DNA of 64,000 nt from Natrarchaeobius chitinivorans. GTDB taxonomy: Archaea; Halobacteriota; Halobacteria; Halobacteriales; Natrialbaceae. The notes below the pieces were generated by a model. The model had not been told where the DNA came from. It did no database searches and worked only from the letters and a program-made list of their open reading frames with translations. The position numbers were made by a program, and so were the translations under genes. Position 1 is the stretch's first letter; every line of letters begins with the position of its first letter. The stretch covers positions 33,780-97,779 of the forward strand of contig NZ_REGA01000020.1 in NCBI RefSeq assembly GCF_003841505.1. Direction: 5' to 3'. Positions 15,767-24,549 of the stretch are shown here, piece by piece.

Positions 15767-16207
15767 ATGACCGCGCTGAATTACGACGACCTCCGGGCGG
15801 GCGAGAACCGAACGGTCGGATCGTTTTCGCTCACCGAGACGGAGATACAGTCGTTCGCACGCCAGTACGATCCGCAGCCGTTTCACACCGATCCGTCGGC
15901 CGCCGAGTCGACGCTGTTCGGCGGACTGGTCGCGAGCGGGTGGCAGACGGCCTGTCGGTGCATGGACCTCCTCGTCCGCAACTTCTTTGACGACCTCGGC
16001 GGGGCCGTCGGTCTCCACATGACCGACCTGCAGTGGCCCACTCCCGTCAGGCCCGGGGATACGATCACGGTCACCTTCGAAATTCTCGAGAAAGAACCGA
16101 TTCCGGACCGAGCCGGCAGCGGCTATCTCGACGTCCGGATCACCGGGACGAACCAGGACGACGAGGACGTGATCCGCTGGACCGTCCGCTCGCTCGTCCC
16201 TGAGTGA
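15767..16207 (+). CDS. MaoC-like (R)-hydratase domain protein
   Basis: This is a 146-aa single hot-dog domain. The catalytic loop reads YDPQPFHTDPSAA (Asp and His of the hydratase 2 motif), followed by GGLVASGW. The family hydrates or dehydrates acyl-CoA enoyl substrates in fatty-acid or PHA-type metabolism in the cytoplasm. No acyl-CoA genes adjoin it, so the substrate is not indicated; etfA/etfB lie 38 kb away. Confidence 0.9.
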   Translation: MTALNYDDLRAGENRTVGSFSLTETEIQSFARQYDPQPFHTDPSAAESTLFGGLVASGWQTACRCMDLLVRNFFDDLGGAVGLHMTDLQWPTPVRPGDTITVTFEILEKEPIPDRAGSGYLDVRITGTNQDDEDVIRWTVRSLVPE

Positions 16208-16264
16208 TCCCGGCGATTCGTTCTCGAGCGGGGATCGGTGGTGAAATCGCCGCGATCGTTCCCG

Positions 16265-16325
16265 AACTCGAGGCGTTCACCCGGCTGCGAACTCGAGGCG
16301 TTCACTCGGCTGCGAACTCGAGGTC
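16265..16325. repeat. Tandem 25-bp repeat at the 3' end of the nicotinamidase-like gene
   Basis: The 25-bp unit starting AACTCGAGGCGTTCAC occurs at 16265-16289 and 16290-16314, with a partial third copy beginning at 16315. The inner copy contains the last codons and stop of the gene, so the outer copy is a duplicated 3' end beyond the stop. Confidence 0.75.
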
Positions 16326-16880
16326 CGTGCTCTCGACCACTTCGCCGAACAGCCACTCGGCGTGGTCCAGGGCGTACTCCCGGTGGTCGTCCTCGATCGC
16401 GCCGATGCAGTCTTCGACCAGCAGCGGCCGGAAGTCACGGAGACCGGCGCTCCCGCCCGTATGAAGGACACAAACGTTCGCGAGCGTTCCACAGAGCACG
16501 AGGTCGTCGACCCCGCGCGCGTTCAGCCACCCCTCGAGTTCCGTCTCGTAAAAGGCGTCGTACGTGTGTTTCTCGACGACGTTGTCGGCGGCTTCCGTGG
16601 GGAGTTCGTCGACGATCTGGGCGCCCCACGATCCCTCGAGGACGTGTTCGCCCCACTGGTCGAACTCGTCGTAGTAGTGGGTATCTTCGAACTGTTCCGG
16701 CGGGTGGACGTCCCGCGTGTAGAGAATCGACGCCCCCGCGTCGGTCGCCCGGTCGACCAGTTCGCCGACCGGTTCGATCGCTGCCTCGCTGCCGGGGGCA
16801 TAAAGCGCCCCGTCGGGGTGACAGAAGCCGTTTTGCATGTCGACGACCACCACCGCCGTACGCGCTGGCTCGAGGTTCAT
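16302..16880 (-). CDS. Isochorismatase-family cysteine hydrolase, likely nicotinamidase
   Basis: The product is 192 aa from ATG 16880; the earlier in-frame start adds nine residues. The catalytic triad is visible as Asp in VVVDMQNGF, Lys in VEKHTYDAF and Cys in GTLANVCVLHT. Metal-binding residues are likely in YTRDVHPP, with Asp and His. Nicotinamidase converts nicotinamide to nicotinate. A nicotinate phosphoribosyltransferase gene lies 3.4 kb away on the other strand, which supports a role in the same NAD salvage route, although other hydrolases of this family act on different amides. Confidence 0.82.
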   Translation of the reverse strand: MNLEPARTAVVVVDMQNGFCHPDGALYAPGSEAAIEPVGELVDRATDAGASILYTRDVHPPEQFEDTHYYDEFDQWGEHVLEGSWGAQIVDELPTEAADNVVEKHTYDAFYETELEGWLNARGVDDLVLCGTLANVCVLHTGGSAGLRDFRPLLVEDCIGAIEDDHREYALDHAEWLFGEVVESTDLEFAAE

Positions 16881-17042
16881 ACGCGATCGTTCGAACGCGA
16901 TCGCCAAAACGTTCGCGGCGGTCAGGAGGCCGTCGACGGCGGTTCGCTAGAGTTCGTCGTTCTCACGTCCGACGTTCGATCTCGGCCGGCAGGACCGGCG
17001 TCCTTTTTGCCGTCGGTTCCATATTCTGTTCTATCAGTTCAG

Positions 17043-18824
17043 ATGAACTCGACGCGAACGCGGTTCGTCGCTCTCCTCGCGGTCGTCGCGGTGGCTCTCC
17101 TCGCGGTCGTCGCGGGCGGAACGTTCGTCGGCATTCTCGGCGACGGTCCGACCGAGACGGACGCAGTCGTTCCGTCCGACGCCGACCGTCCCGCAAACCC
17201 CGCGACCAACGCGACGATCGGCTACGTCGGCGGCTACTGGTACGACGACGACCTCCCCGTCGACGACCGTGACGACGCCGCGCTTACCGAGGAGGAACTC
17301 GAGGCGGTCGTCTACCGGTCGATGGCCCGCGTCGAGGTGATTCGGGAACTCGCGTTCGAAGACGAGGTGTCGGTCGAGGTCGTCTCCCGGGAGGAGTACC
17401 GAGACGACCACGACGACGTCTTCGGCAGCGTACCCGACGACGAGCGACTCCAGGAAAACGTCAACTACGAGGCCCTGTTTCTCGTCGACCGGGCCACCGA
17501 CGCCGAAGACGAGTACGATTCGCTGTACGGCGGCGCGGTCAACGGCTACTACGACCCGAGCTCGGAGGAAGTCGTCGTCGTCTCGGACACGCCCGACGCC
17601 CCCGAGACCGACGAGATCACGCTCGGACACGAACTGCTTCACGCCCTGCAGGACCAGCACTTCGACCTCTCGTCGTTCGATCGGTCGACGATCGACGGAA
17701 CCGCCGCAAGAAACGGCCTCGTCGAAGGTGACGCCGTGCGGGTCGAAACGGAGTACGAGAACAGGTGCGAGACCGAGTGGAACTGCGTCCGTCCGGCGGG
17801 TGGATCGAGCGCGTCGTCCGATATCAACTGGGGGCTCTACCTGATCCTCTATCAGCCCTACGCCGACGGCCCGGCGTACGTCGACTACCTCAAAGCCCAG
17901 GACGACGGCTGGGCGGCCGTCGACGCCGCATACGACGATCCGCCAGCCAGTAGCTCCGAAGTGATCCGCCCCGGCGACGAGCGCGGCCCCGTCGACGTCG
18001 ACGTGCCGGATCGCTCGAGCGAGGAGTGGGACCTCTTCGAGGTCGACGGCGAGACCGCCACCGAGACCGTCGGCGAGGTCGGGATGGTGTCGATGTTCGC
18101 GGCCGGCGCGTTCGACGCGACCCCGACGGTCATCGACTACGACACGTTCGTCGACGACGGCTACGAGTACGACCAGCCCGCCACCGACGGCTGGGCCGGC
18201 GACGAACTCGTCGTCTACGTCAGCGAGGACGCCGACCCCGACGACCCGACCGACTCCGCAGAACACGCCGGCTACGTCTGGCGAAGCGAGTGGCAGACGC
18301 CGGAAGACGCAGACCAGTTCCTCGAGGCCTACCTCGACCTCCTCGCCGGGTACGACGCCGAGCCCGTCGACGACCGGGCGAACACCTACGTGATCGACGA
18401 GGACTACCCCGGAGCGTACTACGTCGAGGCCGATGACGACGTCGTGACGATCGTCAGGGCACCGTCGGTCGACGACCTCGAGGGGATCGAAGAAGGCGCT
18501 TCCCCCGCGGGCGAAGACACGCTCGCCTTCGCCGGACCGACCGACGAAGGGGCCGCCGGGAGCGAGTCGGCGGGATCGGTCGACGAACCCGAATCCGGCG
18601 GTAGCGACGACGCCGACGCGATCGCGGGTGCCGTCGACGTCGGCCTCGGCCCGATGGCGACCGTGACGGCCATCGTGGCCGGTACCGCGATCGTGATCGT
18701 CGTCCGACGGCGCGCCTCGAGGAACACTGCCGTGAACTCCACGAACGCCGGGTCGGCTGCCCGGAACGAGGGCTTCGAGCCGGCGAACGTGGAGATTGCG
18801 AGCAGGGACGACGACCGACGATGA
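17043..18824 (+). CDS. Hvo_1808-family exported protein with HExxH metallopeptidase-like motif
   Basis: The product is 593 aa. An N-terminal signal (residues ~9-33) is followed by a large acidic ectodomain and a C-terminal membrane helix (MATVTAIVAGTAIVIVV, ~545-562) with a basic stop-transfer. HELLHALQDQHFDL (~residue 205) contains HExxH, as in zinc metallopeptidases. A downstream Glu in LVEGDAVRVE (NGLVEGD) is a candidate third ligand. Paired cysteines RCETEWNCVRP may form a disulphide. It overlaps its paralogue at 18821 by 4 nt. The family is known as haloarchaeal surface proteins; peptidase activity is inferred from the motif only. Confidence 0.8.
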   Translation: MNSTRTRFVALLAVVAVALLAVVAGGTFVGILGDGPTETDAVVPSDADRPANPATNATIGYVGGYWYDDDLPVDDRDDAALTEEELEAVVYRSMARVEVIRELAFEDEVSVEVVSREEYRDDHDDVFGSVPDDERLQENVNYEALFLVDRATDAEDEYDSLYGGAVNGYYDPSSEEVVVVSDTPDAPETDEITLGHELLHALQDQHFDLSSFDRSTIDGTAARNGLVEGDAVRVETEYENRCETEWNCVRPAGGSSASSDINWGLYLILYQPYADGPAYVDYLKAQDDGWAAVDAAYDDPPASSSEVIRPGDERGPVDVDVPDRSSEEWDLFEVDGETATETVGEVGMVSMFAAGAFDATPTVIDYDTFVDDGYEYDQPATDGWAGDELVVYVSEDADPDDPTDSAEHAGYVWRSEWQTPEDADQFLEAYLDLLAGYDAEPVDDRANTYVIDEDYPGAYYVEADDDVVTIVRAPSVDDLEGIEEGASPAGEDTLAFAGPTDEGAAGSESAGSVDEPESGGSDDADAIAGAVDVGLGPMATVTAIVAGTAIVIVVRRRASRNTAVNSTNAGSAARNEGFEPANVEIASRDDDRR

Positions 18825-20260
18825 GCCGGCTTCGACTGGTCGCGGTGCTCGCGCTGGTCGTCCTCTCGGGGTGTGCCCTTCCCGGAACCGCGGGCCAACT
18901 CGACGACGACAGCGAACTCGGCCACGTCGAGACGTACGCCCACGACGACGTCTTCGCGTTCGACGGCAGCGACACCCTCACCGAGGAGGAACTCGAGGCG
19001 GTCAAGTACCGGTCGATGGCTCGAGTCGAACTCATTCGCGGCGAGAAGTTCGAACGCGACGTCGAGATCGACGTCGTCAGTCGGGAGGCGTTTCGCGACC
19101 AGCGTGGCGACCGCCCCGACGCGTCGGCGTTCGAAAACGAGCGGTGGCGGGGCGCGTTCCTCGTCGACGGCGAAACGGACGCGAACGAAGCGATCGAGGA
19201 AATATACGCCGAGTCCGTCGCGGGATACTACGCGAGCGACCGGGTCGTCATCGTCGTCGACGACGCCGACGAGATCCGGGTCGACCGGCAGGTACTCGTT
19301 CACGAACTGACCCACGCCCTGCAAGACCAGCGGTTCGGACTCGAGCGCGAGGGGGAGACGCTCGACGCTCGGCGCGCCGAAAGCGGACTGCTCGAGGGGG
19401 AGGCGAACTACGTGCCCTATCTGTACGACCAGCGCTGTGGGGAGCAGTGGCAGTGTCTCCTCGACGACTCGCCGGAGCCAGCTACCGGCGACGAACTCGC
19501 GGATCGACCGTTCGAATCCGGTCTCTTCCTCTCGATTTTCGCGCCGTACGCCGAGGGGACGTCGTTCGTCGCCCACCTGCACGAAACCGGCGGCTGGGAT
19601 GCCGTCGACCGCGCTCACGATGAGCGGCCGACGAGTACTGCCCAGTTGATCCACCCCGAGCGCTATCCCGATCACCGCCCGGTCGACCTCGAGGTGACGG
19701 ATCGCTCGAGCGACGACTGGGAGCCGATCACCGACGCCGAGGGCGACCTCCGGACCGACACGGTCGGCGAGGCGACGCTGTTCGCGATGCTGTGGGAAAA
19801 CGGCGCCGTCGACCGGCCGCTCACCGCGGGCGGAACGGAACTCTCGCCGTACAACTACTCGTATCCGGCGACCGCGGGCTGGGACGGCGACGCGTTCGTC
19901 GCCTACCGCGACGTGGACGACGAGAACCGAACTGGACACGTCTGGGAACTCGCCTGGGAGCGTGAATCCGACGCGGACGCCTTCGCCGAGGCCTACCGAA
20001 CGCTGCTCGAGAACCGCGGGGGAGAGCCGATCGATGCTGCGGGCGAACGCTACGTTATTTCCGACGCCGAGGCGTTCGCCGGCGCGTACCGCGTCGACGT
20101 GAGCGGCGAGACGGTCGAAATCGTCGGTGCGCCGTCGGTCGAGGAACTCGAGGCGATCCGCGCCGAAGAGCCGCCCGCGGTTGCCTCACCCGCGATCACC
20201 TCGCCCGCGGTTGCCTCACCCGCGATTACCTTGCCCGCAGCGAAAGCCGCGTACGGGTAG
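18821..20260 (+). CDS. Hvo_1808-family lipoprotein, paralogue of the preceding gene
   Basis: The product is 479 aa. A short signal with lipobox LSGC (Cys ~18) makes it a predicted lipoprotein, in contrast to the C-terminally anchored neighbour. Shared landmarks are DTLTEEELEAVKYRSMARVE, VHELTHALQDQRFGL (HExxH), LLEGEANYV (third-ligand Glu candidate) and QRCGEQWQCLL. The C-terminus is an Ala/Pro/Ser repeat (PAVASPAIT twice) instead of a membrane helix. Because the HExxH and GLxEG(E/D) features are kept in both copies, an active metal site is likely in each. Confidence 0.8.
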   Translation: MSRLRLVAVLALVVLSGCALPGTAGQLDDDSELGHVETYAHDDVFAFDGSDTLTEEELEAVKYRSMARVELIRGEKFERDVEIDVVSREAFRDQRGDRPDASAFENERWRGAFLVDGETDANEAIEEIYAESVAGYYASDRVVIVVDDADEIRVDRQVLVHELTHALQDQRFGLEREGETLDARRAESGLLEGEANYVPYLYDQRCGEQWQCLLDDSPEPATGDELADRPFESGLFLSIFAPYAEGTSFVAHLHETGGWDAVDRAHDERPTSTAQLIHPERYPDHRPVDLEVTDRSSDDWEPITDAEGDLRTDTVGEATLFAMLWENGAVDRPLTAGGTELSPYNYSYPATAGWDGDAFVAYRDVDDENRTGHVWELAWERESDADAFAEAYRTLLENRGGEPIDAAGERYVISDAEAFAGAYRVDVSGETVEIVGAPSVEELEAIRAEEPPAVASPAITSPAVASPAITLPAAKAAYG

Positions 20261-20261
20261 C

Positions 20262-20267
20262 TTTTTT
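20262..20267 (+). terminator. T-run terminator candidate after the surface-protein pair
   Basis: Six consecutive T residues follow the stop codon directly. Archaeal RNA polymerase often terminates at such runs. It is only ~24 nt ahead of the next gene, so it could also be part of that gene's promoter-proximal region. Confidence 0.3.
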
Positions 20268-20290
20268 GCCCTCCGGAGGAAATCGACGCT

Positions 20291-21496
20291 ATGTCACATC
20301 CGTTCGGAACCGTCTCCCCTGACGCGATTCTCGAGGGGGCCGCGACCGACGCCTACTTCGAGCGCACGCGGACGACGCTCGAGTACGCGGAAAAAAACCC
20401 AACGGTGGTCGCCGAGGTGACCGCCGACCAGTTCCCGACCGGTTCCTTCGACGTCTTCACCGGCGTGAACGACGTCGCGACGCTGTTCGAGGGCCGGGCC
20501 GTCGACGTCGACGCGCTCCCCGACGGCCAGTTGTTCGACGGCGGGCCGGTGATGCGAATCGAGGGGCCGTACCTCGCGTTCGCGGAACTCGAGACCTCGT
20601 TGCTCGGCTTTCTTTCACAGCCGAGCGGATTCGCGACGGCCGCACTCGAGGCGCGACTGGCCGCCCCCGACTCCCTCGTGTTGTCGTTCGGGGCCCGCCA
20701 CGTCCACCCGGCGATCACCGCGTCGGTCGAACGCGCCGCCTTGCTCGCCGGGCTCGACGGCTTCTCGCACGTCGCAGCTGGTGAAATTCTCGACAGGGTG
20801 CCCGGCGGGACGATGCCCCACGCGCTCATGTTCTGTTTCGGCGAGGGGAACCAGGCCGAGGCCTGGACGGCGTTCGACGAGGCTGTCCCCGAGGACGTCC
20901 CCCGAATCGCGCTGGTCGACACCTTCTGGGACGAGGTCAGCGAGAGCCTGCTGGCCGCGGAGACGCTGGGCGACGATCTGGACGGCGTTCGCATCGACAC
21001 CACGAGTTCCCGGCGGGGCGACTTCCGTCACATCGTTCGGGAGGTGCGCTGGGAACTCGACGCTCGAGCCCGCGAGGACGTCGACATCTTCTGCAGCGGC
21101 GGGCTCGAGCCCGAGTCCATCCGGAACCTGCGCGACGTCGCCGACGGCTTCGGCGTCGGCAGCCACATCACCGGCGCCGACTCGGTCGACTTCAGTCTCG
21201 ACATCGTCGAGATCCGCGCGGGATCGGACGATCCCTCGAGCGGCCGGGCACAGGCCGGCAACGAGGGGAAACCGGTCTCGAAACGGGGGAAACTCTCCGG
21301 CCGGAAGCAGGTCTACCGGACGCCCGACGGCGGCCACCACGTCGCGCTGGCCGACCGCGAGGGGCCCGAAGACGGCGAGGCACTGCTCGAGCCCCTGATC
21401 CGGGACGGCGAAATCGTCCGCGAATTCGATCTGGACGAGGCGAGCGAACGCTGTCTGGCCGACGCCGAGACGGTCGGGTTCGGGACTGACGGGTAA
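20291..21496 (+). CDS. pncB: Nicotinate phosphoribosyltransferase
   Basis: The product is 401 aa with SD GGAGGA at 20275-20280, 11 nt before ATG. It converts nicotinate and PRPP to nicotinate mononucleotide in NAD salvage. It has the TIM-barrel phosphoribosyltransferase features of the archaeal type: LETSLLGFLSQPSG, SFGARHVHPA, LVDTFWDEVSES, DGVRIDTTSSRRGDF and IFCSGGLEPESI with GVGSHI for phosphate binding. Length fits the family. The nicotinamidase-like gene nearby would provide the substrate. Confidence 0.93.
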   Translation: MSHPFGTVSPDAILEGAATDAYFERTRTTLEYAEKNPTVVAEVTADQFPTGSFDVFTGVNDVATLFEGRAVDVDALPDGQLFDGGPVMRIEGPYLAFAELETSLLGFLSQPSGFATAALEARLAAPDSLVLSFGARHVHPAITASVERAALLAGLDGFSHVAAGEILDRVPGGTMPHALMFCFGEGNQAEAWTAFDEAVPEDVPRIALVDTFWDEVSESLLAAETLGDDLDGVRIDTTSSRRGDFRHIVREVRWELDARAREDVDIFCSGGLEPESIRNLRDVADGFGVGSHITGADSVDFSLDIVEIRAGSDDPSSGRAQAGNEGKPVSKRGKLSGRKQVYRTPDGGHHVALADREGPEDGEALLEPLIRDGEIVREFDLDEASERCLADAETVGFGTDG

Positions 21497-21501
21497 CGGT
21501 C

Positions 21502-21637
21502 GCGTCAGGTTCGGTCGGCTGCGGCGAGTACCACTGCGTCAGGTTCGGTCGGTGACTTCGAGTACCACTGCGTCAGGTTCGGTCGGCGACCTCGAGTACC
21601 ACTGCGTCAGGTTCGGTCGGCGGCCTCGAGTTCCCGG
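21502..21637. repeat. Four tandem copies of a 34-bp repeat
   Basis: Exact 34-bp periodicity at 21502, 21536, 21570 and 21604. The first 17 bases (GCGTCAGGTTCGGTCGG) are identical in all four copies, and the second half varies. It starts 6 nt after the pncB stop. The array lies in a 394-base gap before the next gene, in which I see no other gene. Confidence 0.9.
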
Positions 21638-21890
21638 TAAACACTCGACGCCGACGACTGATGAGCTCGCGAGGTGGAGAACCGACGCGATCCGCCACAG
21701 CCGGTCACGCGGTCGGTCTGTCCCGTATCCGAACGGTTATTTCGATTCGAACGTGATACTCAACGGACGTGTCGGCACGGAAATCGATGCTCCGGGGGAA
21801 CGTTTCGACTCGAGGACGCCAGGAACCTCGAGTCCCGCCCGTCTTCGACCGACGTTCGAACCGCTCGGTCAGATTTCGGGTGACGAGCCG

Positions 21891-22247
21891 ATGAGCCGCC
21901 GCCTCGACGCCGATACCGAGGAACTGCTCGCCCTGCTCGAGGACGACTACGCCCGGACGATTATCGTCGAGACGTACGACGAGGCCCAGTCGGCGGAGTC
22001 GCTGAGCGCGGCCTGTGACGCAGATCCGTCGACCATCTACAGACGCATCGACCGGCTTCAGGAGCGCGGGCTCCTGGCCGACCAGCAACGCCTCGATCCG
22101 AACGGTCACCACTACAAGGTGTACGTCGCCCGACTCGAGGGCGTCGCGATCGACGTCACGGCGGACGGGTTCGTCGTGGAGGTCGACTACGCCGAGGAGG
22201 AGCCGGCGGATACGTTCACGCGACTGTACGAGGAGTTCACGGGATGA
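21891..22247 (+). CDS. Winged-helix transcriptional regulator
   Basis: The product is 118 aa from ATG 21891; the longer frame upstream is repeat-derived and arginine-rich. The helix-turn-helix reads SAESLSAACDADPSTIYRRIDRLQERGLL, followed by a wing (DPNGHHYKVYVARLEG) and a short beta-rich tail. It resembles haloarchaeal ArsR/PadR-like one-domain regulators. Its stop overlaps the start of a membrane-protein gene by 4 nt, and a second small membrane gene follows 2 nt later. It likely controls that three-gene operon. Confidence 0.85.
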   Translation: MSRRLDADTEELLALLEDDYARTIIVETYDEAQSAESLSAACDADPSTIYRRIDRLQERGLLADQQRLDPNGHHYKVYVARLEGVAIDVTADGFVVEVDYAEEEPADTFTRLYEEFTG

Positions 22248-22657
22248 TCGGGGAACACGCGCGATCCGTCGCGGCGTTCGATCCGCAATCGGGAGCGGCG
22301 GGCTGGGTCGACGCTCTCGAGAGCGCAGTTTCCCACACCCTTCCGCTGGCTCCGCTACAGGTCGAGGTCGAGGGCGGTTCGACGCTGGTCGTCCTCGCGG
22401 CGATCGTGACGTTTTTCGTCGCGTTACTCCTCTCGGTGCTCGTCACCTACCGGTTCGTCGAGGGCTACCGCCGGACGAGGGCCCGCCCGATCCTGTTGCT
22501 CGCGGTGGGGATGTTCCTGCTGGCCCCGGGCCCGATGTTCGTCCGGCTGATCGTCGGCAACGTCGCGGTGATCCCGCTGTCCGCACAGCTTCTGACCACG
22601 ACGCTCTCGGAACTGTGCGGACTGATCGTCATCCTCTACGTCGTCTACTCGAGATAA
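22244..22657 (+). CDS. Three-span membrane protein (DUF7521-like)
   Basis: The product is 137 aa. After a ~45-residue exposed N-terminus come three hydrophobic segments (LVVLAAIVTFFVALLLSVLV, ILLLAVGMFLLAPGPMFV, TTLSELCGLIVILYVVYSR). The topology and gene order (HTH regulator, then two small membrane proteins of similar topology) match a common haloarchaeal arrangement. The biochemical function is unknown. Confidence 0.75.
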   Translation: MIGEHARSVAAFDPQSGAAGWVDALESAVSHTLPLAPLQVEVEGGSTLVVLAAIVTFFVALLLSVLVTYRFVEGYRRTRARPILLLAVGMFLLAPGPMFVRLIVGNVAVIPLSAQLLTTTLSELCGLIVILYVVYSR

Positions 22658-22659
22658 CC

Positions 22660-22932
22660 ATGCCACTCGAAACACTCACCGCGGTCGCGTCCGCCCTCAC
22701 CGCAGTGGTGGGACTGTTCGTCGCCGTCCTCGCCTATCGTGGCTTCCGACGAAACGACAGCCCGACGATGCGCGCGCTCTCGATCGGTATCGTCTGTATC
22801 GCAGTCGTTCCGTACCTGATCCTCTATCTCGTGGGGCCGGCGGTCGACCTCGCGGACGCCGAGGCGCTGCTCGCGATCACCCTCTCACACACCGTCGGCC
22901 TCGCGGCGATCTACCGCACGTTTCAGTACTGA
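22660..22932 (+). CDS. Three-span membrane protein, paralogue-like to the preceding gene
   Basis: The product is 90 aa, starting 2 nt after the previous stop. Three hydrophobic segments (TAVASALTAVVGLFVAVLAY, ALSIGIVCIAVVPYLILYLVG, LLAITLSHTVGLAAIYRTF) show the same order and loop lengths as the preceding protein, without its N-terminal extension. The ending SHTVGLAAIYRTFQY parallels SELCGLIVILYVVYSR upstream. It probably forms a hetero-oligomer with that protein. Function unknown. Confidence 0.75.
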   Translation: MPLETLTAVASALTAVVGLFVAVLAYRGFRRNDSPTMRALSIGIVCIAVVPYLILYLVGPAVDLADAEALLAITLSHTVGLAAIYRTFQY

Positions 22933-23079
22933 TCGACGACGGACGCCCGGTCTCTCCCTCGAGAGCTGACTCTTTCGCCCCCGCAACGAAAACTCCTATA
23001 TTACTCTTTCTCAGGACTGGCGACCGACCAACTCGGTGGCCCCTTATACGCAGTTGGGGGTTCACTCCTCGAGTGCACC

Positions 23080-23802
23080 ATGAGTTCGATGCAATCCGCG
23101 TTCGCGATCGGTCAGAACGGATCCGACGGGCCGAGGGACCGCCCGGTTCGCTGGTTCTTCGGCGTCCCGTTTCGCCTCCAGACGTACAGCAACCTGTTGT
23201 ATCTCGCGGTGGCGTTTCCGCTGGGACTGCTTTACTTCGTCACCGTCGTCACCGGCGTTTCCCTCGGCGTCGGCCTCTCGGTTACGCTGGTCGGAATTCC
23301 GATACTGGCGTTTCTGGTCGGCTTCGTCATGGTGCTCGCGGCGCTCGAGGCGGTGCTTACGACCCACCTCGTCGGCGTCGACACCCCGCTGCCTGCGGCC
23401 CTCCGAAAAGAGAATCCCCGCAGCCTCCTGCGTGCGGAAGACGGCTACGACGACGCGCTCGTCGCGCTGGTGACCGCACCGACGACCTGGACCAGTTTCG
23501 TGGTCGTCCTCGCCAAGTTCGTCTACGGAACGGTGGCGTTTACGCTGCTGGTTACGGCCGTCGCCGTCGTCACGGCGATGCTTGCCGCACCGCTCGTCTA
23601 CGGGGATCCGACGGTCACGTATATGATCGGCCAGTATCAGGTAGAGACACTTCCGGTGGCTCTCCTCGTGGCCGGGTTCGGCGTCGTCCTCGGATTCCTC
23701 TCCGTTCACGTCCTGAACGCCGTCGCGGTCGTCGGTGGCGTGTTGAACGCAATCTTGCTCGGTGCGTTCGACGACCGATCGCCGGACGGCGATCCGGAGT
23801 GA
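23080..23802 (+). CDS. Putative sensor-domain membrane protein
   Basis: The product is 240 aa with four hydrophobic segments arranged in two pairs (residues ~38-58, ~65-90, ~140-170, ~185-220). The RWFFGVPFRLQTYSNLLYLAVAFPLGLLYF start and IPILAFLVGF motif match the putative-sensor domain found alone or ahead of kinases in archaea and actinobacteria. Here it occurs alone, with no kinase fused, so it may be a modular membrane protein. The neighbour on the opposite strand is AMMECR1. Confidence 0.8.
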   Translation: MSSMQSAFAIGQNGSDGPRDRPVRWFFGVPFRLQTYSNLLYLAVAFPLGLLYFVTVVTGVSLGVGLSVTLVGIPILAFLVGFVMVLAALEAVLTTHLVGVDTPLPAALRKENPRSLLRAEDGYDDALVALVTAPTTWTSFVVVLAKFVYGTVAFTLLVTAVAVVTAMLAAPLVYGDPTVTYMIGQYQVETLPVALLVAGFGVVLGFLSVHVLNAVAVVGGVLNAILLGAFDDRSPDGDPE

Positions 23803-23843
23803 CGACCGCTCGAGTGGGAACGGCCGCTCTGAATCGTTCGCCG

Positions 23844-24443
23844 TTAGAGTTCCTCGATACTACCGCCGGCCTCGCGCTCGCGGAAAACCTGCCCTTCGAA
23901 CAGCGTGACGACGACGTCGTCGTTCTGCCAGGCACCCGGCGCGAGTTTGGCTTTCCGGCAGGTTCGATCGAGGTACTCGTGTTCGCTCCAGCCGTTCTCG
24001 ACTGGAACCGTGGGGTACAGCCAGCCGCCCTCGCCGCCGTCGATGGCGACCCCGTGGGTGCCGAGTTCGAGATCGGCGACCGGATCGTCCGTGAGCACGA
24101 CGTTCTTGACGGAACAGACCGAGACGGTCAGGTTCGGAAGCTCCGACGGGCTCACTTCCGAGCCACAGGAGTCCTCGCTCGCGGCTTCGATCGCCGCGTC
24201 GACGATCACGTGACCGAGCTGGTCGCCCGACCGGTAGCCGCCGGCACACCCCCGGAGACTCCCGCGTCCGCGCGTAGACTCGAGGCGGACGAACGCGCCC
24301 GTTCGCTCGTAGAAGGCTTCGCGCATGCTGCCTGGCTGTTCTCGTTGCCCGTGTTGTACGTAGGATTCGACGGCCTCGCGCGCCAGTTTGACGGCACGCG
24401 CGCCATCCTCGTAAGAGAGGTCGACGCCCTGTCGCTGGGACAT
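23844..24443 (-). CDS. AMMECR1-domain protein
   Basis: The product is 199 aa from MSQRQG (24443); an in-frame ATG at 24455 adds four residues. Motifs of the AMMECR1 family are visible: GAFVRLESTRGRGSLRGCAGGY with the invariant LRGC, then LPNLTVSVCSVKNVVL, and the C-terminal GWSEHEYLDRTCRKAKLAPGAW. The family is nearly universal in archaea and eukaryotes and its biochemical role is not established; a radical-SAM-linked or redox role has been suggested from gene neighbourhoods. Confidence 0.92.
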   Translation of the reverse strand: MSQRQGVDLSYEDGARAVKLAREAVESYVQHGQREQPGSMREAFYERTGAFVRLESTRGRGSLRGCAGGYRSGDQLGHVIVDAAIEAASEDSCGSEVSPSELPNLTVSVCSVKNVVLTDDPVADLELGTHGVAIDGGEGGWLYPTVPVENGWSEHEYLDRTCRKAKLAPGAWQNDDVVVTLFEGQVFREREAGGSIEEL

Positions 24444-24549
24444 ACACCAGTACATGGGAGTAGTCGTCCTAAAACGCTTCCATTCCTCTCGGGGGTCGGA
24501 TCAGCCACTGACCGAGGGACTTATTCACCCGAAGTGCCTACGATAACTG

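Noticed and set aside
16362..18824. 820-codon version of the surface protein gene
   Set aside because: The extra 227 codons are antisense to the nicotinamidase-like gene; a signal peptide begins right after the ATG at 17043.
21502..21637. CRISPR-like array
   Set aside because: The repeated unit is only 34 bp in total with a 17-bp constant half and no unique spacers of 30 bp or more; no cas genes are nearby.
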